Below, in pieces: positions 42,730 through 53,700 of a stretch of 64,000 nt of DNA; the stretch's first letter is position 1; each line of letters starts with the position of its first letter. The notes under the pieces are model-generated. The model was not told where the DNA came from. It did not search any database and saw nothing but the letters and a program-made list of their open reading frames with translations. Source of the stretch: Zhihengliuella salsuginis (GTDB taxonomy: Bacteria; Actinomycetota; Actinomycetes; Actinomycetales; Micrococcaceae); NCBI RefSeq assembly GCF_014651715.1, contig NZ_BMXK01000013.1, positions 1 to 64,000 of the forward strand, given 5' to 3'. The translations under genes were made by a program, and so were the position numbers.

Positions 42730-44205
42730 ATGTTCACCAAGAAGAAGAACCGTCCCGCGGCATCCCGCCCCGAGGACGAGCGCCTGCCCCTCGGCAGCAC
42801 CTTCGCCTACGGGTTCCAGCACGTCCTCACGATGTACGGGGGCATCATCGCCCCGCCGCTCATCATCGGCGCTGCGGCCGGGATGAGCGCCCAGGAGATC
42901 GGGCTGCTGATCGCCGCCTGCCTCTTCGTCGGCGGGCTCGCGACCATCCTGCAGACCGTCGGCGTCCCGTTCTTCGGGTCGCAGCTGCCGCTGGTCCAGG
43001 GAGTCTCCTTCGCCGGGGTGTCCACCATGGTGGCGATCGTCCACGGAGGCGGGGGCATCCAGTCGGTCTTCGGCTCGGTGATGGTCGCGTCCCTGATCGG
43101 GCTGGCCATCACGCCCCTGTTCTCGAGGATCATCAAATTCTTCCCGCCGGTCGTCACCGGGACCGTCATCACCACCATCGGCCTGACGCTCATGCCGGTC
43201 GCGGCGAACTGGGCCATGGGCGGCAATTCTCAGGCCGAGGACTACGGAAGCGTGGCCAACATCGGACTGGCGGCCGCCACCACCGCGGTGGTCCTGCTGC
43301 TGAGCAAGGTCGGCAGCTCGGCGATTTCGCGCCTGTCGATCCTGCTCGCGATGGTGGCCGGCACCGTCATCGCCGTCTTCGCCGGGATGGCCGACTTCTC
43401 CGCGGTCGGCGAGGGCGACATCGTCGCCTTCCCGACGCCCCTGGCGTTCGGCGCACCCACCTTCGAGGTCGCCGCCATCATCTCGATGCTGATCGTCATC
43501 CTCGTGACGCTGACGGAGACCTCCGCCGACATCATCGCTGTCGGCGAGATCACCGGGTCCAAGGTGGACTCGAGGCGAATCGGAGACGGCCTGCGCGCGG
43601 ACATGCTCTCGAGCGCGATCTCGCCGGTCTTCAACTCCTTCACGCAGAGCGCCTTCGCCCAGAACGTCGGCCTGGTCGCCATCACGGGCATCAGGAGCCG
43701 CTTCGTGGTCAGCGCCGGCGGCGTGATCCTGGTGGTGCTGGGGCTGCTGCCCGTGCTCGGCCGGGTGGTCGCCGCGGTGCCGACGCCCGTGCTCGGCGGT
43801 GCCGGCGTCGTCCTCTTCGGCACGGTGGCGGCCAGCGGCATCCGCACCCTGGCGAAGGTCGAGTACCGCAACAACATGAACCTGATCATCGTGGCAGCGT
43901 CCCTCGGGTTCGGCATGATCCCGATCGCTGCGCCGGACTTCTACGACCGCTTCCCGTCCTGGTTCTCCACGATCTTCCACTCGGGCATCAGCTCGGCGGC
44001 GGTCGCGGCGATCCTGCTGAACGTCCTGTTCAACCACGTGAAGAAGGGCAATTCGGAGAACCAGTCGGTGTTCGTCGCCGGTACGGACCGCTCGGTCACC
44101 CGGCGGGACATCGCCTGCCTGACCGAGGGCGACCACTTCGAGGGCGGCAAGCTGATCGACGGCGACGGCCGGGAGATCCCCATCAAGTCGTCTGCGGGGC
44201 ACTAG
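42730..44205 (+). CDS. NCS2 purine permease, second paralogue
   Basis: Nucleobase:cation symporter, 491 residues, about 14 spans. It shares with the permease at 18574-20175 the stretches YGFQHVLTMYGGIIAPPLII and QNVGLVAITGIRSRFVV, and the C-terminal LTEGDHFEGGKLIDGDG. Likely substrates are urate, xanthine or 8-oxoguanine. A weak AGGAAG site precedes ATG 42730. Repeat element C follows. Confidence 0.92.
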   Translation: MFTKKKNRPAASRPEDERLPLGSTFAYGFQHVLTMYGGIIAPPLIIGAAAGMSAQEIGLLIAACLFVGGLATILQTVGVPFFGSQLPLVQGVSFAGVSTMVAIVHGGGGIQSVFGSVMVASLIGLAITPLFSRIIKFFPPVVTGTVITTIGLTLMPVAANWAMGGNSQAEDYGSVANIGLAAATTAVVLLLSKVGSSAISRLSILLAMVAGTVIAVFAGMADFSAVGEGDIVAFPTPLAFGAPTFEVAAIISMLIVILVTLTETSADIIAVGEITGSKVDSRRIGDGLRADMLSSAISPVFNSFTQSAFAQNVGLVAITGIRSRFVVSAGGVILVVLGLLPVLGRVVAAVPTPVLGGAGVVLFGTVAASGIRTLAKVEYRNNMNLIIVAASLGFGMIPIAAPDFYDRFPSWFSTIFHSGISSAAVAAILLNVLFNHVKKGNSENQSVFVAGTDRSVTRRDIACLTEGDHFEGGKLIDGDGREIPIKSSAGH

Positions 44206-44228
44206 CCGTGGCGGGCCGGCTCCAGGGC

Positions 44229-44319
44229 AAACGAAAACCCCCGACCGTGGGCCGGGGGCCTTCGCCTCATCACTCGCACCTTCATGAGGTGCTTTCAACA
44301 CTAGACATCAAATCTGGGA
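44229..44319. repeat. structured repeat element, copy C
   Basis: Third copy, in the same orientation as A and B. Hairpin 1 has changed bases (CCCCCGACC with GGCCGGGGG), the middle TTCGCCTCATCACTCGCACC is identical to copy A, and hairpin 2 is CACCT-TCATG-AGGTG (44277-44291). The 3' part is more diverged, ending TCTGGGAG. It lies between convergent genes and may terminate both. Confidence 0.8.
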
Positions 44320-44356
44320 GGACGCTGTGATATTCGTGAACACCGTCTGCCAGTAT

Positions 44357-45109
44357 TCAGTCCGCGACCGTGGAGAGAGCCGCGGCGCTCTCGGGGAGGG
44401 GCCAGCCGGTGATCCGCTTGGGGCGGGGCGGGGCGTACGTGCGGACCTTGGAGGTCGACAGGCCGAGGCGCACGAGCCCCTCCGCGACCGCCACCGCCGC
44501 GCGCACGCCGTCGACGATCGGGACCCCCGTTGCGGCCGAGACGGCCTCTTCGAGCTCGGCCATGCCGCCGCAGCCCAGGCAGATGACCTCCGCCTTGTCC
44601 TGCTCGACGGCGGCCCTCGCCTGGGTGACGATCGCCTCCACGGCGCGCTCCGGTTCGGATTCGAGCTCGAGGACCCCGAGCCCGCTGGCCCGCACCGACG
44701 CGCAGCGGTCGAGCAGGCCGGCGACCTTGAGCCGGTCCTCGATCAGCGGGACGGTGCGGTCCAGGGTGGTGACGACGGAGTACTTGTGGCCCAGGTACAT
44801 CGCGGTCGACGCGGCGGCCTCGGTGATGTCCACGACCGGGACGTCGAGCAGTTCCTGCAGGCCCTCGCGCCCGTGCTCGCCGTATCCGGCCTGGATCACG
44901 GCGTCGAAGGGCTCCGGGTAGGAGGTGACGGCGTCCATGACGCCCAGGGCGGCGAGGTAGGACTCGAAGTTCCCCTCGCAGGAGTCGGCGCCGAAGCGCG
45001 GGGTGAGTCCGACGATCTCGGTTCCCGGTGCGGCGACCGCGCGCGCCGAGGCCGCGATGGCCGCGGTCATGGATTCGGTGGTGTTGACGTTGACGACGAG
45101 GATGCGCAT
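44357..45109 (-). CDS. hydantoin/allantoin racemase family protein
   Basis: Asp/Glu racemase fold, 250 residues. The first catalytic Cys region and Asn are in ILVVNVNTTESMT, the tract FDAVIQAGYGEHGREGLQEL is HyuE-like, and the second catalytic Cys lies in VICLGCGGMAEL. The family interconverts enantiomers of 5-substituted hydantoins; HpxA-type members racemise allantoin. Next to an allantoin permease, it probably lets both allantoin enantiomers be used. Confidence 0.88.
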   Translation of the reverse strand: MRILVVNVNTTESMTAAIAASARAVAAPGTEIVGLTPRFGADSCEGNFESYLAALGVMDAVTSYPEPFDAVIQAGYGEHGREGLQELLDVPVVDITEAAASTAMYLGHKYSVVTTLDRTVPLIEDRLKVAGLLDRCASVRASGLGVLELESEPERAVEAIVTQARAAVEQDKAEVICLGCGGMAELEEAVSAATGVPIVDGVRAAVAVAEGLVRLGLSTSKVRTYAPPRPKRITGWPLPESAAALSTVAD

Positions 45110-45118
45110 GGAGTGCTC

Positions 45119-46648
45119 CTAGTGGGTGCTGGCGACGGCGATGGGCTCGCCGGAGACGTCGGTGAACTGCGGACGGCGGTCCGCCACGAGCAGGTAGAGG
45201 CCCGCGCCGAGACCCGCCCCGAGGAACCAGGAGAGGGCTGCGACGGAGGCGAAGACCGGGATGAAGGCGAGCAGCAGGGCGACGGCGGCGGACGGCGCGA
45301 ACGCCGCGACCGCGCGGGTGTTGACGCCCCGCCGGTAGTAGTAGTCGGTCTCCGGCCGGTTGCGGTAGAGGTCCGGGACGTTGATGCGGGTCCGGCGGAT
45401 CAGCCAGTAGTCGGCCATGATGATGCCGAAAAGCGGACCGAGCAGGGCGCCGAGGCCGCCGAGGAAGTACGTGATGACGACCGGGGAGTTGTAGAGGTTC
45501 CACGGCAGGATCAGCAGGCCGAGGATTCCGGAGACGATGCCCGCGCGCTTGAAGTCCAGGATCTTCGGGAAGAGGTTGGACAGGGTGTAGATCGGGGCGA
45601 CGAAGTTCGCCATGAGGTTCACGGCGATCGTCAGCACCAGCAGGGCGAGGCAGGCCATGACCAGGAAGAACGTGTTGGGCACGGTCTGGACGATGTCGGC
45701 CGGCGATTCGATGACGGTGCCGTTGATCTTGAACTGGGAGCCGGCGAGGACGATCACGATGGCGCCGAAGAGGAGCATGTTGATCGGGATGCCGTAGAAG
45801 TTCCCCCGCACGATCGAGCGCTTCGAGTGGGCGCCGCGGGTGAAGTCGCAGAAGTTCAACACGAACGTGCCGTAGATCGTGACCCAGAGGCCTGCTCCGC
45901 CGAGGATCGCGAGCCACATGTCCAGGCCCGTCTTCGAATCGGGGGTGGTCCAGGCGATGGCGCCGCCGGCTTCGATGAACATCCACACGGCCAGCGCGGC
46001 CATGGTCACGAGGATGACAGGGCCGGCGAACGCCTCGTACTTGCGGATCATCTCCATGCCGTAGCTGACGATGACGAGCTGCAGGGCCCAGAGCAGCAGG
46101 AAGGAGATCCAGCCCAGCGTCGACAGCCCCAGGAAGGAGTTCGCGTCGAGCGCTGCGGCCGGGGGGATCACGGCGACGATCATGATCCGGAAGACCACGG
46201 AGGCCAGGTAAGTCTGGATGCCGAACCAGGCGATGGCGACGACGCCGCGCACGATGGCCGGGATCTGGGCGCCGCGGATGCCGAAGGCGATGCGGCTCAT
46301 CACCGGGAACGGGATGCCCGTCTTCTCGCCCATGAACCCGGAGAGGTTCAGGAGCAGGAACAGGAGGGCGCCGCCGAGTCCCAGGGCCAGCAGGATCTGC
46401 CAGCCGCCGAGCCCGAGTGCGAAGAGGCCGATGGCGAAGGCGTAGTTGCCGAGGCTGTGGACGTCGTTGGCCCACAGGGTGAAGATGCTGTAGGCCCGCC
46501 AGGGCCGGCCCGACCTCTTCGTCGGGGCGAGATCCTGGTTGTAGAGGGTCGGGCTCAGGTCGTAGGGATTGCTCGCGTCGGTGCCGCGGACGGGTTCGGG
46601 GGCCTCGGCGATCACGGGCGGAGCAGTCGTTTCGTGGGTTGTGCTCAT
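45119..46648 (-). CDS. pucI: NCS1 allantoin permease
   Basis: Nucleobase:cation symporter-1, 509 residues, 12 spans. Signatures are NPYDLSPTLYNQDLAPTKRS, FTLWANDVHSLGNYAFAIGL (core), and GIPFPVMSRIAFGIRGA, as in PucI/Mhp1. The C-terminal half shows GIIMADYWLIRRTRINVPDL. ATG 46648 is chosen; a longer frame to 46705 lacks a ribosome site. Its 9-base gap to the racemase gene marks one operon for allantoin uptake and isomer conversion. Confidence 0.92.
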   Translation of the reverse strand: MSTTHETTAPPVIAEAPEPVRGTDASNPYDLSPTLYNQDLAPTKRSGRPWRAYSIFTLWANDVHSLGNYAFAIGLFALGLGGWQILLALGLGGALLFLLLNLSGFMGEKTGIPFPVMSRIAFGIRGAQIPAIVRGVVAIAWFGIQTYLASVVFRIMIVAVIPPAAALDANSFLGLSTLGWISFLLLWALQLVIVSYGMEMIRKYEAFAGPVILVTMAALAVWMFIEAGGAIAWTTPDSKTGLDMWLAILGGAGLWVTIYGTFVLNFCDFTRGAHSKRSIVRGNFYGIPINMLLFGAIVIVLAGSQFKINGTVIESPADIVQTVPNTFFLVMACLALLVLTIAVNLMANFVAPIYTLSNLFPKILDFKRAGIVSGILGLLILPWNLYNSPVVITYFLGGLGALLGPLFGIIMADYWLIRRTRINVPDLYRNRPETDYYYRRGVNTRAVAAFAPSAAVALLLAFIPVFASVAALSWFLGAGLGAGLYLLVADRRPQFTDVSGEPIAVASTH

Positions 46649-46699
46649 GAGGGAGTCTTTCGTTCGTGGCCCGGGGGCCTCGGAAAGGGGAGCTGCAAA

Positions 46700-46714
46700 T
46701 TCCACTTAGCGGAA
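46700..46714. promoter_or_regulatory. TTCC-N7-GGAA operator in front of the allantoin permease
   Basis: TTCC-ACTTAGC-GGAA is a perfect site 52 bases upstream of the permease start, followed by a half site TTCCATAGCAG at 46721. Confidence 0.6.
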
Positions 46715-46797
46715 GTTTGATTCCATAGCAGTCCGCTTAAGTAATGCCCATCACAATCTGGTCTGTCAAGAGGCTATCTCGCATCGCGGTAGTTGTC

Positions 46798-46885
46798 GTC
46801 CGAAAAACGGAAAAGCGTCTTGACAGGTGTGACCCGGCGCACCTAGTGTTCTCATAAAGCAAGAGTTAACTTCCAGATTGTGGAA
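46798..46885 (+). promoter_or_regulatory. hyi operon promoter flanked by two operators
   Basis: TTGACA (46820-46825) and TAGTGT (46844-46849) are 18 bases apart. GTCC-GAAAAAC-GGAA (46798-46812, one mismatch) lies just upstream of the -35 and TTCC-AGATTGT-GGAA (46871-46885, perfect) lies downstream of the start site. The arrangement fits repression by looping or by blocking. Confidence 0.65.
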
Positions 46886-46906
46886 ACTATCGACGAGGAG
46901 GACCCG

Positions 46907-47698
46907 ATGTCCTACACAGTGAACTGCTCGATTCTCCTGACGGAACTGCCGCTGCTCGAGCGCCCGGCCGCCGCCAAGGCCGCCGGCTTCGACAAGGTGG
47001 AGTTCTGGTGGCCGTTCGCGGAGGCCGTGCCGGCCGATGCCGACGTCGACCGCTTCGTCGCCGCCCTGGACGACGCCGGCGTGGCCCTGACCGGGCTGAA
47101 CTTCCTCGCCGGCGACATGCCGGCCGGCGACCGCGGCCTGGTCTCCTGGACCGGCCGCGAGGCCGAGTTCCGCGACAACGTCGATGTCGTCGCCGGAATC
47201 GGCCAGGCCACGGGCTGCCGCCACTTCAACGCCCTCTACGGCAACCGGCTGGAGTCCTCGACCCCGGCCGCGCAGGACGAGCTGGCCGTGGAGAACCTCG
47301 TCGCCGCCGCGAAGGGCGTCGAGCGGATCGACGGGACGGTCCTCCTCGAGCCGGTCTCCGGAACTCCCGCCTACCCGCTGAAGACCGCCGCCGACGCGCT
47401 CGGCGTCATCGACCGCGTCGCGGCGGCCGGCGCCGGGAACGTGAAGCTCCTGGCCGACTTCTACCACCTGGCGGTCAACGGGGACGACGTCGCCGCCGTC
47501 ATCGAGGCGCACGCCGCGAACTTCGGCCACATCCAGATCGCCGACAACCCCGGCCGCGGCGCACCCGGCACGGGCGGGCTGCCGCTCGGCGAGTGGGTCA
47601 CCCGGTCCCGCGAGCTCGGCTACACGGGCCCCGTCGGCCTCGAGTACAAGGCGGCCCGCGACGACGCCTTCGCGTGGCTCATCCGCCAGCCCGCCTGA
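46907..47698 (+). CDS. hyi: hydroxypyruvate isomerase
   Basis: TIM-barrel isomerase, 263 residues, interconverting hydroxypyruvate and tartronate semialdehyde. Motifs include AAKAAGFDKVEFWWPFAE, FNALYGNRLE, LLEPVSGTPAYPLKT with a metal Glu, LLADFYHLAVNGDDV and HIQIADNPGRGAPGTG. GAGGAGGA precedes ATG 46907. First gene of hyi-glxR-gcl-glxK-allB. Confidence 0.93.
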   Translation: MSYTVNCSILLTELPLLERPAAAKAAGFDKVEFWWPFAEAVPADADVDRFVAALDDAGVALTGLNFLAGDMPAGDRGLVSWTGREAEFRDNVDVVAGIGQATGCRHFNALYGNRLESSTPAAQDELAVENLVAAAKGVERIDGTVLLEPVSGTPAYPLKTAADALGVIDRVAAAGAGNVKLLADFYHLAVNGDDVAAVIEAHAANFGHIQIADNPGRGAPGTGGLPLGEWVTRSRELGYTGPVGLEYKAARDDAFAWLIRQPA

Positions 47699-47748
47699 AC
47701 CGACGACGTAGAGCACCTCCACCGAAACCCCACTGAGGAGAACCCACC

Positions 47749-48666
47749 ATGGCACAGCAGAAAATCGCCTTCATCGGACTCGGCATCATGGGCCTTCCCA
47801 TGGCCAAGAACCTCGTCTCCGCCGGATTCTCCGTCGCCGGCTACAACCGCAGCCCGCAGAAGACGGCGGACCTCGTCGCCGCCGGCGGCACCGCGGCCGG
47901 CACCATCGGCGAGGCCGTGGCCGACGCCGACGTCATCATCACGATGGTTCCCGACTCCCCGGACGTCGAGGGCGTCGTGACGGGGGAGAACGGCGCCTTC
48001 GCCCAGGCGAAGGAGGGCGCGCTCTGGATCGACAACTCCACGATCCGTCCCGACGTCGCCGTCACCCTCGCCGAGGAGGCGCGGGCCGCGGGGCTGCGCG
48101 CCCTCGACGCCCCGGTCTCCGGCGGCGAGGCCGGTGCGGTCGCCGGCGCCCTGTCGATCATGGTCGGCGGCGACGCCGCCGATTTCGACGCCGCAGCGGA
48201 CGTCTTCGCCGCCGTCGGCAAGACCATCGTGCACGTCGGACCGGCCGGATCCGGCCAGACCGTCAAGGCCGCCAACCAGCTCATCGTGGCCGCCAACATC
48301 CAGGCCCTGGCCGAGGGCGTGTCCTTCCTCGAGGCCTACGGCGTCGACACCACCGCCGCGCTGGAGGTCCTCGGCGGCGGCCTCGCCGGCTCGAAGGTGC
48401 TGGACCAGAAGGGGCAGAAGATGCTGGACCGCGACTTCGCCCCCGGCTTCCGCCTGGCCCTGCACCACAAGGACATGGGCATCGTGACCGCGGCGGCCCG
48501 CGAGGCCGGCGTCGTGCTCCCGCTCGGCGGGCTCGTCGCGCAGCTCGTCGCCTCGACCGTCGCCACGGGCGACGGCGGCCTGGACCACTCGGGCCTGTTC
48601 CGCGGCGTGGAGCGCCTCAGCGGCGCCGAGCAGGCCGCGGAGTCCACCGCACCCACCTCGGCCTGA
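47749..48666 (+). CDS. glxR: 2-hydroxy-3-oxopropionate (tartronate semialdehyde) reductase
   Basis: Reduces tartronate semialdehyde to D-glycerate with NAD(P)H, 305 residues. The Rossmann motif is [17 protein letters not shown]. The beta-hydroxyacid dehydrogenase signatures are [14 protein letters not shown] and the catalytic Lys region [14 protein letters not shown], with [12 protein letters not shown] later. It sits between hyi and gcl, as in E. coli. Confidence 0.95.
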   Translation: MAQQKIAFIGLGIMGLPMAKNLVSAGFSVAGYNRSPQKTADLVAAGGTAAGTIGEAVADADVIITMVPDSPDVEGVVTGENGAFAQAKEGALWIDNSTIRPDVAVTLAEEARAAGLRALDAPVSGGEAGAVAGALSIMVGGDAADFDAAADVFAAVGKTIVHVGPAGSGQTVKAANQLIVAANIQALAEGVSFLEAYGVDTTAALEVLGGGLAGSKVLDQKGQKMLDRDFAPGFRLALHHKDMGIVTAAAREAGVVLPLGGLVAQLVASTVATGDGGLDHSGLFRGVERLSGAEQAAESTAPTSA

Positions 48667-48713
48667 CGGCCACGGGCGGATCCCCGCCCCACCATGACTT
48701 CGAAGGAGCAATC

Positions 48714-50522
<1,809 letters not shown>

Positions 50523-50529
50523 GGCCGCC

Positions 50530-51714
50530 ATGAAGGTGGTGGTGGCACCCGACAAGTTCAAGGGCTCGCTCACGGGCGCCCAGGCGGCCGACGCGATCGC
50601 CGCCGGCGTGCGCGACGTCCTCGCCGACGCCGAGATCGTCGAAGTCCCCGTCGCCGACGGCGGGGAGGGGACGGTCGCCGCGGCCGTGGCGGCGGGCTTC
50701 GAGCTGCGCACGGCCGCGGTCGCCGGGCCCACGGGCGCCGATCACCAGGCGGCGTTCGCGCTGCGGGGGAGCACGGCCGTGGTCGAGCTGGCCTCCGCGT
50801 CCGGACTCGACGCACTGCCGGGCGGTCCCGACCCGCTGGGCGCGACGAGCCGCGGCACCGGCGACGCGATCCGCGCCGCCCTCGACGCCGGGGCGCGCGA
50901 GATCGTGCTCGGGCTCGGCGGCAGCGCCTCGACCGACGGCGGCGCCGGCCTGCTGGTCGGGCTCGGCGCCCGCCTGCTGGACGAGTCCGGGGCGGGGCTG
51001 CCCGACGGCGGCGCCTCCCTGGCGCGGCTGGCCTGCGTGGACCTGTCCGGACTCGACCCGCGCCTGGTCACCACCCGCTTCACCCTCGCCGCCGACGTCG
51101 ACAACCCGCTGCTCGGCGTCCGCGGGGCGGCCGCCGTGTTCGGGCCCCAGAAGGGTGCGACGCCGGCGCAGGTCTCCCAGCTCGACGCGGCCCTCGCGCG
51201 GTTCGTCGAGGTCCTCGACCGGGTCGCCGGCGCCGACTGCTCCGGCCTCGCCGGTCAGCCCGGGGCCGGCGCGGCCGGCGGCGTCGGCTTCGCGGCCCTC
51301 GCCCTGCTCGGGGCGCGCCGCCGCAGCGGCTTCCAGGTCGTGGCCGAGCTCGTGGGCCTCGACGCGGCGCTCGCCGGTGCGGACGCCGCCATCACGGGGG
51401 AGGGCAGCCTCGACGAGCAGACGCTCGGCGGCAAGACGCCGGCCGGGGTGGCCGCCGCCGCAACCGACGCGGGCGTGCCCGCCCACGCGGTCTGCGGGCG
51501 CAGCCTGCTGGACGACGGCGCCCGCGCCGCCGCCGGGTTCGCCTCCGTGGTGGCCCTGACCGACTACGAACCCGACCCGGCGGTCTGCATGCGCGACGCC
51601 GCCGGCCTCGCCCGGCGTGCCGGGCGCGAGATCGCACAGCACCTCGCCGAGCGCCCCGCCGGAGGCGGCGGTACCATCGGCTCACCGAGACGAGCGAAGG
51701 AGCTCACGCCATGA
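50530..51714 (+). CDS. glxK: glycerate kinase (GarK/GlxK family)
   Basis: Phosphorylates D-glycerate to 2-phosphoglycerate, 394 residues. It opens [20 protein letters not shown], the family N-terminus. Further motifs are [24 protein letters not shown] and [16 protein letters not shown], with [20 protein letters not shown] near the end. It follows gcl by seven bases and overlaps allB by ATGA. The family makes the 2-phospho product. Confidence 0.94.
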   Translation: MKVVVAPDKFKGSLTGAQAADAIAAGVRDVLADAEIVEVPVADGGEGTVAAAVAAGFELRTAAVAGPTGADHQAAFALRGSTAVVELASASGLDALPGGPDPLGATSRGTGDAIRAALDAGAREIVLGLGGSASTDGGAGLLVGLGARLLDESGAGLPDGGASLARLACVDLSGLDPRLVTTRFTLAADVDNPLLGVRGAAAVFGPQKGATPAQVSQLDAALARFVEVLDRVAGADCSGLAGQPGAGAAGGVGFAALALLGARRRSGFQVVAELVGLDAALAGADAAITGEGSLDEQTLGGKTPAGVAAAATDAGVPAHAVCGRSLLDDGARAAAGFASVVALTDYEPDPAVCMRDAAGLARRAGREIAQHLAERPAGGGGTIGSPRRAKELTP

Positions 51715-53099
51715 CCACCACCAGCGCCGAGAACGCACCCGGCACCACCACCGCGGCGGAGTCCGTCGCCTACGACCTCGTGCTGCGCGGGCCCCGCGTC
51801 CTCGTCGACGGCACCACCGCCCCCCGCCAGGTGGGCGTCAGGGATGGCCGTGTGGCCGCCGTCGTGCCCTACGACGAGCCGCTGGAAGGCGCCCGGACCG
51901 TGGAGCTCGGCGACCAGCAGGTGCTGCTGCCGGGACTGGTCGACACGCACGTGCACGTGAACGAGCCGGGACGCACCGAGTGGGAGGGGTTCGACTCGGC
52001 GACCCGCGCGGCCGCCGCCGGCGGCGTGACCACCCTGATCGACATGCCGCTGAACTCCATCCCGCCGACCGTCGACGTCGCCGCGCTCGAGGAGAAGCAG
52101 GCCGTCGCGGCCGCCAAGGCGCACATCGACGTCGGCTTCTGGGGCGGGGCCGTGCCCGGCAACGAGTCCGACCTGAAGCCGCTGCACGACGCCGGCGTGT
52201 TCGGCTTCAAGTGCTTTCTGCTGCACTCGGGCGTGGACGAGTTCGCGCCGCTGACGCCGGAGGCGATGGAGGCGGACATGGGTGAGCTGGCGGAGTTCGA
52301 CTCGCTCATGATCGTGCACGCCGAGGACGCGACGACCATCGAGTCGGCGCCCGTCCCGGCCGGCCCCGGCTACGCCGGATTCCTCGCCTCGCGCCCCCGG
52401 GCCGCGGAGAACGCGGCCATCCAGGCCGTCATCGAGGCCGCCCGGCGCACCGGCGCGCGGGCGCACATCCTGCACCTGTCGTCGTCGGACGCCCTGGACG
52501 CGATCCGCGCCGCGAAGGCCAACGGCGTCCGGATCACCGTGGAGACCTGCCCGCACTACCTGACGCTGGAGGCCGAGGCGATCCCGGACGGCGCCACCGC
52601 CTACAAGTGCTGCCCGCCGATCCGCGAGCGCGCCAACCGCGACCTGCTCTGGGAGGCGCTGCTCGACGGGACGATCGACTGCATCGTCTCCGACCACTCG
52701 CCGTCGACCGTGGAGCTCAAGCTCGCCGGCGGCGGAGACTTCGGCGAGGCCTGGGGCGGCGTGTCCTCCCTGCAACTGGGGCTCTCGCTCATCTGGGACG
52801 AGGCGAAGCGGCGCGGCATCGCGCTCGAGCGTGTCGTCGACTGGATGGCGACCAACACGTCGCGCCTCGTGGGGCTGGAGCGCAAGGGGCGGATCGCCGT
52901 CGGCGCCGACGCCGACTTCGCGGTCTTCGAGCCGGAGACCGCGCTGCGGGTCGACGCCGCACACCTGCACCACCGCAACCCGGTGACCCCCTACGACGGG
53001 CGCGAGCTCACCGGCGTCGTCGCCGGCGCCTGGGTGCGCGGCGAGCCGGTGGACTTCGAGACGCCTCGCGGGGAGCTCATCCGCCGCGGGGAGGCCTGA
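51711..53099 (+). CDS. allB: allantoinase
   Basis: Zinc cyclic-amide hydrolase opening allantoin to allantoate, 462 residues. Metal motifs are [17 protein letters not shown], the carboxylated-Lys region [13 protein letters not shown], and [21 protein letters not shown] has the final Asp, and [20 protein letters not shown] is typical of the AllB branch rather than dihydropyrimidinase. It ends the operon, co-translated with glxK. Confidence 0.95.
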   Translation: MTTTSAENAPGTTTAAESVAYDLVLRGPRVLVDGTTAPRQVGVRDGRVAAVVPYDEPLEGARTVELGDQQVLLPGLVDTHVHVNEPGRTEWEGFDSATRAAAAGGVTTLIDMPLNSIPPTVDVAALEEKQAVAAAKAHIDVGFWGGAVPGNESDLKPLHDAGVFGFKCFLLHSGVDEFAPLTPEAMEADMGELAEFDSLMIVHAEDATTIESAPVPAGPGYAGFLASRPRAAENAAIQAVIEAARRTGARAHILHLSSSDALDAIRAAKANGVRITVETCPHYLTLEAEAIPDGATAYKCCPPIRERANRDLLWEALLDGTIDCIVSDHSPSTVELKLAGGGDFGEAWGGVSSLQLGLSLIWDEAKRRGIALERVVDWMATNTSRLVGLERKGRIAVGADADFAVFEPETALRVDAAHLHHRNPVTPYDGRELTGVVAGAWVRGEPVDFETPRGELIRRGEA

Positions 53100-53264
53100 G
53101 GGCCCTCTAGATTCCCGGGGGCGGGACGGAGGCGGCGAGTCTAGTGGCGATTCGCGCCGCTGCCGCCCCGGCCCCGGGTCACCCGTGCGGTGCGCTGAGA
53201 GTGGCACCGCCCGCCGGCACCCGACCTGCGCGGAATAAGTACGGCCACGCGACCGTTCTCCTTG

Positions 53265-53280
53265 TGTGACGTGAATCACG
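53265..53280. promoter_or_regulatory. CRP/GlxR-like box
   Basis: TGTGA-CGTGAA-TCACG matches TGTGA-N6-TCACA at nine of ten positions. It lies nine bases upstream of the ATG of the next small gene, a repressing position. The 165 bases before it hold no gene I can see. Confidence 0.5.
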
Positions 53281-53288
53281 GGGGTGCG

Positions 53289-53528
53289 ATGAACGACGAC
53301 CAGAAACGACCCATCGTCCGGGACACCACCGGGCTGAGTCCAGGCTACCGATTCCGGTGGTGGTCCAAATATGTGGGCTACACGTTCTTCGGGCCGGCGG
53401 ACGTGCAGCCGCACCTGAACCCCATCGAAAAGCTCAAGCACGAGCGCGCCGTCCGCGTCCTCCGCGCGCACGAGTCCGAGGGGACCCCGGCGCCCCAGGA
53501 CGTCATCGACGCTGCGAGGGAGCTCTAG
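53289..53528 (+). CDS. small conserved-type hypothetical protein
   Basis: Protein of 79 residues, soluble and charged. Motifs are YRFRWWSKYVGYTFFGPADV in the middle and HERAVRVLRAHESE toward the end. No family is recognised. The sequence context before ATG 53289 has only a weak GGGGGTG ribosome site. Confidence 0.55.
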   Translation: MNDDQKRPIVRDTTGLSPGYRFRWWSKYVGYTFFGPADVQPHLNPIEKLKHERAVRVLRAHESEGTPAPQDVIDAAREL

Positions 53529-53700
53529 TCCGCGCGGTCGCCCCGCCCGTCTGCGGCTCCTGATGCCATTCACGGAATGACGACTTTCAGGGTCGGAATC
53601 ATCCCTGAGGCGGATCTATTTGCGGGTGGCGGGGAGTAGGGTGCATTCTGCCTCGTTCGCAGCCGGCGTTCGGGGTGCCCCGCAAAGGATCACCGCCCCC

